Positions 5,985-8,132 of a DNA stretch of 8,132 nucleotides are shown here, piece after piece. The notes beneath the pieces were generated by a model. It worked only from the letters and a program-made list of their open reading frames with translations, was not told where the DNA came from and searched no databases. Source of the DNA: Chitinophagaceae bacterium UBA4412 (GTDB taxonomy: Bacteria; Bacteroidota; Bacteroidia; Chitinophagales; Chitinophagaceae); the NCBI GenBank assembly GCA_002400445.1, contig DGQO01000260.1, positions 1 through 8,132 on the forward strand, written 5' to 3'. The position numbers and the translations under genes are program-made. Position 1 is the first letter of the stretch. Each line of letters starts with the position of its first letter.

Positions 5985-6275
5985 AAATATGATGACGCTG
6001 ATATCGACTTTAATAATACACAAATCCAGGTTGATCTAAACTTTGAAAACAAAACTATTGAACCCGGAAGGATGGAGATCGTTCAGCACTTTATCGAAAA
6101 CATAAGAATACATGACCTCAACAACAAGAAATATATGGAGAGTAATTTTTTTGATGGAGATACCGTTCAAGAATACCTGGAACATTACCTCGAAGAGCTC
6201 GCAACAGATGATTTAAACAAATTGATTGGGTCTAACACAAAGGCCGTTATCGCCAAGCTAGCTGTCGGGAGCTGA
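5985..6275 (+). pseudogene. DUF2004-like gene fragment, truncated at both ends
   Basis: The frame is open from 5928 (after TAA at 5925-5927) to the TGA at 6273-6275, but its first ATG is at 6072. The codons before that ATG still read like protein: YDDADIDFNN, then QVDLNFENKTIEPGRMEIV. After it come VQHFIENIRIHDLNN and YLEHYLEELATDDLNKLIG. From memory this resembles the middle of the DUF2004 family (about 160-180 residues), which carries a 'DLNFENKTI' strand and a 'hyxEHHLEELxxxxLxKL' helix. The N-terminal end and the conserved C-terminal half are missing; after LIGSNTKAVIAKLAVGS the frame stops. I read it as a decayed remnant. A 67-residue protein from ATG 6072 remains possible, but it would start in mid-domain. 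Confidence 0.5.
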
Positions 6276-6291
6276 ACTCTCCCACCTGTTT

Positions 6292-6330
6292 TGGTATTGC
6301 AGTTACCTTCTTTAATACCATAAATTTTTT
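6292..6330 (+). terminator. Weak hairpin with T-run upstream of the glycine-rich gene
   Basis: TGGTATT (6292-6298) and AATACCA (6314-6320) form a 7-bp AT-rich stem with a 15-nt loop, followed by TAAATTTTTT. It could be a weak terminator for transcription from the left, or an mRNA or operator element. The following CTACTTTGGTAG (6331-6342) may carry a -7-like box (TACTTTG) for the next gene. Confidence 0.3.
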
Positions 6331-6366
6331 CTACTTTGGTAGTCAAAATTTCAAAAATTGAATATC

Positions 6367-7200
6367 ATGAAAGTACTCATCATTATTTTTCTGCTTGCCG
6401 GAACTAGCATTTCTGCTCTGTTTGCACAAAATGTAGGTATTGGGACCAATACTCCCAGCCAGCCGCTTGACGTAAATGGTAATGTGAACATCAGCGGGAA
6501 TCTTTTGGCAAATGGCAATACAGGCCCGGCAGGCAGCGTGCTTATGAGCACCGGTACGGGATTAACCTGGGGAAGTTCTGCGGGTTACAAGTTTAGTAAA
6601 ATGTTTTTTACTGCCGGAAGCGGTAGTTGGACTGTACCGGCAGGCGTTACAGAAATTATGGTGGAGGCATGGGGAGCGGGGAGCGGTTATGCAGACCGGA
6701 TGGGTGGTACAAGCGGCTGTTACGCCAGCACCGTTCAGGCCGTAACAGCTGGCAGCAACATTGCTTTTACAATCGGGATAGGTGGCGGATACAATGGCCC
6801 AGGCAGTAATACGGAGGTGCAAATCCCGGGCGGTACGCTCGTTGCCCAAGGTGGTGCCGCAGCTTCCTTTAGCAGTGGAAGGACTAACTACCCGGTGAAC
6901 ATTCCGCCTGCAGTCTCCAGCCGACCAGGCATTTATGTTCCCGGCAATATCGGAAAACCAGATATGTATACATTCGGCCAAAAAACTGCTACTATTTTTA
7001 CCCAGACAACCCAGTTGGGCTCCGGAGGAGCACCGGTAGGTTTCGCAAATATTCCCGGTCAACCTGGTAATTATATTTATTATGAAAATGCTGTTATTGT
7101 ATTTTCCATTTTCAATAACAGCTCTACTACCATTCCGTCTTCAGGCGGAGTGTATCCCGGGGTTGGTGGAACCGGGATGATTATTTTTTGGTGGAAGTAA
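6367..7200 (+). CDS. Secreted glycine-rich, tail-fibre-like surface protein
   Basis: I chose ATG 6367 because it gives a clean Sec signal peptide (MKVLIIIFLLAGTSISALFA, predicted cleavage between residues 20 and 21); an upstream in-frame TTG (6358) adds three residues. The mature protein begins QNVGIGTNTPSQPLDVNG, the stalk motif frequent in Bacteroidota surface proteins, then NVNISGNLLANGNTGPAGSVLMSTGTGLTW (read 39-68). Residues 79-277 form a glycine-rich domain starting FFTAGSGSWTVPAGVTEIMV and ending GGVYPGVGGTGMIIFWW, a pattern also seen in phage tail and receptor-binding proteins. There is no lipobox, membrane anchor or recognisable type IX sorting domain at the C-terminus. The gene stands alone. 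A role in adhesion or as a surface fibre is inference. The 277-residue frame is intact. Confidence 0.85.
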   Translation: MKVLIIIFLLAGTSISALFAQNVGIGTNTPSQPLDVNGNVNISGNLLANGNTGPAGSVLMSTGTGLTWGSSAGYKFSKMFFTAGSGSWTVPAGVTEIMVEAWGAGSGYADRMGGTSGCYASTVQAVTAGSNIAFTIGIGGGYNGPGSNTEVQIPGGTLVAQGGAAASFSSGRTNYPVNIPPAVSSRPGIYVPGNIGKPDMYTFGQKTATIFTQTTQLGSGGAPVGFANIPGQPGNYIYYENAVIVFSIFNNSSTTIPSSGGVYPGVGGTGMIIFWWK

Positions 7201-7445
7201 TCAAAAGTATTTATAAGCTTAGCAATTTTAGCGTATCACGGATCTGTCTCGCATAAGACCCGGGCAACCGAATCATGTCGGTAACGAAGAGTACATAAAC
7301 CCAACTCAATCAACCGCAACTTTCATCATTTGCTGTCTAATAAAACACCGGAGGCTGCTACTCCAAATACCATCTGCAGTCTTGCTAATTCGTTTCTACA
7401 TACTTTTTCCCTCTGTTGCTGTTACACGCCATCATTTGTGACGCA

Positions 7446-7470
7446 GTCGTCTGGAGTTGTCTCCAGCGAC
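7446..7470. repeat. Perfect stem hairpin with one bulge
   Basis: GTCG, a bulged T, CTGGAG, the loop TTGT, CTCCAG and CGAC form a ten-base-pair stem. No T-tract follows on either strand, so it is not a simple terminator. Its function is unknown. Confidence 0.6.
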
Positions 7471-7537
7471 AGAAAGTGTGAAGTGCTTCGAAACATTATC
7501 CCAAATAATGAGTAAGTATTTAAAAATGGTCAACAGC

Positions 7538-7565
7538 TTGCAGGCTGCTTGCAATGATATTTTTG
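7538..7565 (+). promoter_or_regulatory. Promoter-like sequence in the gene-poor region
   Basis: TTG (7538-7540), 17 bp, then TATTTTTG (7558-7565), a perfect match to TAnnTTTG. No gene follows within several hundred bases, so it is either a chance match, the promoter of an unrecognised RNA, or a leftover from a lost gene. Confidence 0.3.
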
Positions 7566-7691
7566 AATTTATCTTCATGAAGTAGCGGAAGCCAGTTATA
7601 AATGGAAGCTGTGAAGAATTGAGGCCAGTCTGTTGGGTAAGGGAAGCGCATAATACAAGTTAGAAAAAAATTGTTATCCTCTTATGGTTGT

Positions 7692-7719
7692 CTCGCCCTG
7701 ATAGAAATCGGGGGGCGAG
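7692..7719. repeat. GC-rich hairpin CTCGCCC/GGGCGAG
   Basis: CTCGCCC (7692-7698) pairs with GGGCGAG (7713-7719). Further pairing of GAT with ATC closes an AGAA loop. No T-tract follows. The sequence around it (7692-7760) is much richer in G than its AT-rich surroundings. Confidence 0.6.
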
Positions 7720-7987
7720 GGCGTCTACAAGGGGCGGGAGGAGCACCAACGGTGGCGAAGAGTCATAAAAATTAATAGGTCAATAAAGATTAGCTTCTTA
7801 CCGCCGCAGATAAGCAGCATAGGCAAATGTGCATTGGCGTATCTGTAGCGGTTCCGTTTATTCGAAATAAAGTTTTCTAGACTTTAATGCTCAAGGAAAT
7901 TTATAAGCTACGGTTTCGCCAGAACAAAAAGCAACGCTGTATATCTGCGCCATCGTTGGTATTAAAATGGAGAGCTTCGAAAAAAAC

Positions 7988-8026
7988 TTTGTGATTTATT
8001 TTGTGCTGGCTTTGTGGGTCTTTGTG
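7988..8026. repeat. Four TTTGTG words at 10-12-bp spacing
   Basis: TTTGTG occurs at 7988, 8000, 8011 and 8021. On the minus strand this is a CACAAA series. From memory, similar CACAAAG/TTTGTG strings occur near GxxExxY and four-helix-bundle genes in Bacteroidota; no such gene is visible here. Confidence 0.6.
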
Positions 8027-8132
8027 TTATAAAGGAATAACGGTTATTTCGCAAAAGGCGTAAAGTTTATTTTACAAAAAACCCAAAGAGAAAAGCAGAA
8101 TAACTCACACCCGGCCCCAGTTCTCCCCGCTT

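Larger units (their letters stand above)
7201..8132. other. Gene-poor stretch of about 930 bp with scattered hairpins
   Basis: I find no convincing gene. A 61-codon plus-strand frame starting with TTG (7330-7515) is cysteine- and serine-rich in its middle and matches nothing I recognise. The region holds hairpins (7446-7470, 7692-7719, 7858-7872), a promoter-like pair (7538-7565), a TTTGTG cluster (7988-8026) and a GC-rich right end (8101-8132). There is no tRNA, rRNA or transposase signature that I can see. Confidence 0.5.

Noticed and set aside
6358..6366. Upstream TTG start for the glycine-rich protein (adds MNI)
   Set aside because: ATG at 6367 directly begins a clean signal peptide and is the more usual codon.
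7330..7515. 61-codon plus-strand frame (TTG start)
   Set aside because: TTG start, unusual composition (LCCCY), contains half of the hairpin at 7446-7470 in its coding part, and no recognisable domain. Treated as chance.

Overview
The window looks like chromosomal DNA of a Bacteroidota species, probably of the Chitinophagaceae or a close relative. This rests on promoters resembling the phylum's TTTG-N17-20-TAnnTTTG pattern, genes without clear Shine-Dalgarno sequences, a stand-alone four-helix-bundle (S23/IVS-type) gene, and a secreted protein beginning with the 'NVGIGT..P...LDVNGNVNISG' stalk motif common in that phylum. The family assignment is inference.

Positions 1-3906 hold part of a phenylacetate (paa) catabolic locus, all on the minus strand. 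Read in transcription order it is a TetR-family regulator (PaaR-like), then paaE one base downstream, a 131-bp gap with a perfect 14-bp palindrome, then paaA, a small lipoprotein gene overlapping paaA by one base, and paaB. PaaA (di-iron oxygenase), PaaB and PaaE (ferredoxin-NADP reductase-like electron donor) belong to the phenylacetyl-CoA epoxidase. The structural partner PaaC and the accessory protein PaaD are not in the window. Instead, paaB is followed by an array of 8-bp tandem repeats reaching into its stop codon, and then by the four-helix-bundle gene, which runs off the left edge. A related operator (CTAACG....TTAG) lies before both paaA and the tetR gene, which suggests one autoregulated PaaR-type circuit.

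Positions 3993-5760 hold a JmjC/cupin-8-type putative Fe(II) oxygenase, divergent from tetR and sharing its 86-bp intergenic region, and a convergent DUF2461 gene. Between them lie about 230 bp ending in a strong intrinsic terminator; this stretch may encode a small RNA.

Positions 5761-8132 are gene-poor. They contain a fragment resembling the DUF2004 family (apparently decayed at both ends), one intact gene for a secreted glycine-rich surface protein, and about 930 bp with no convincing gene. That last stretch holds several hairpins, a promoter-like site, a cluster of TTTGTG words, and a GC-rich end that may be the start of a dispersed repeat. It reads as accessory or decaying sequence.
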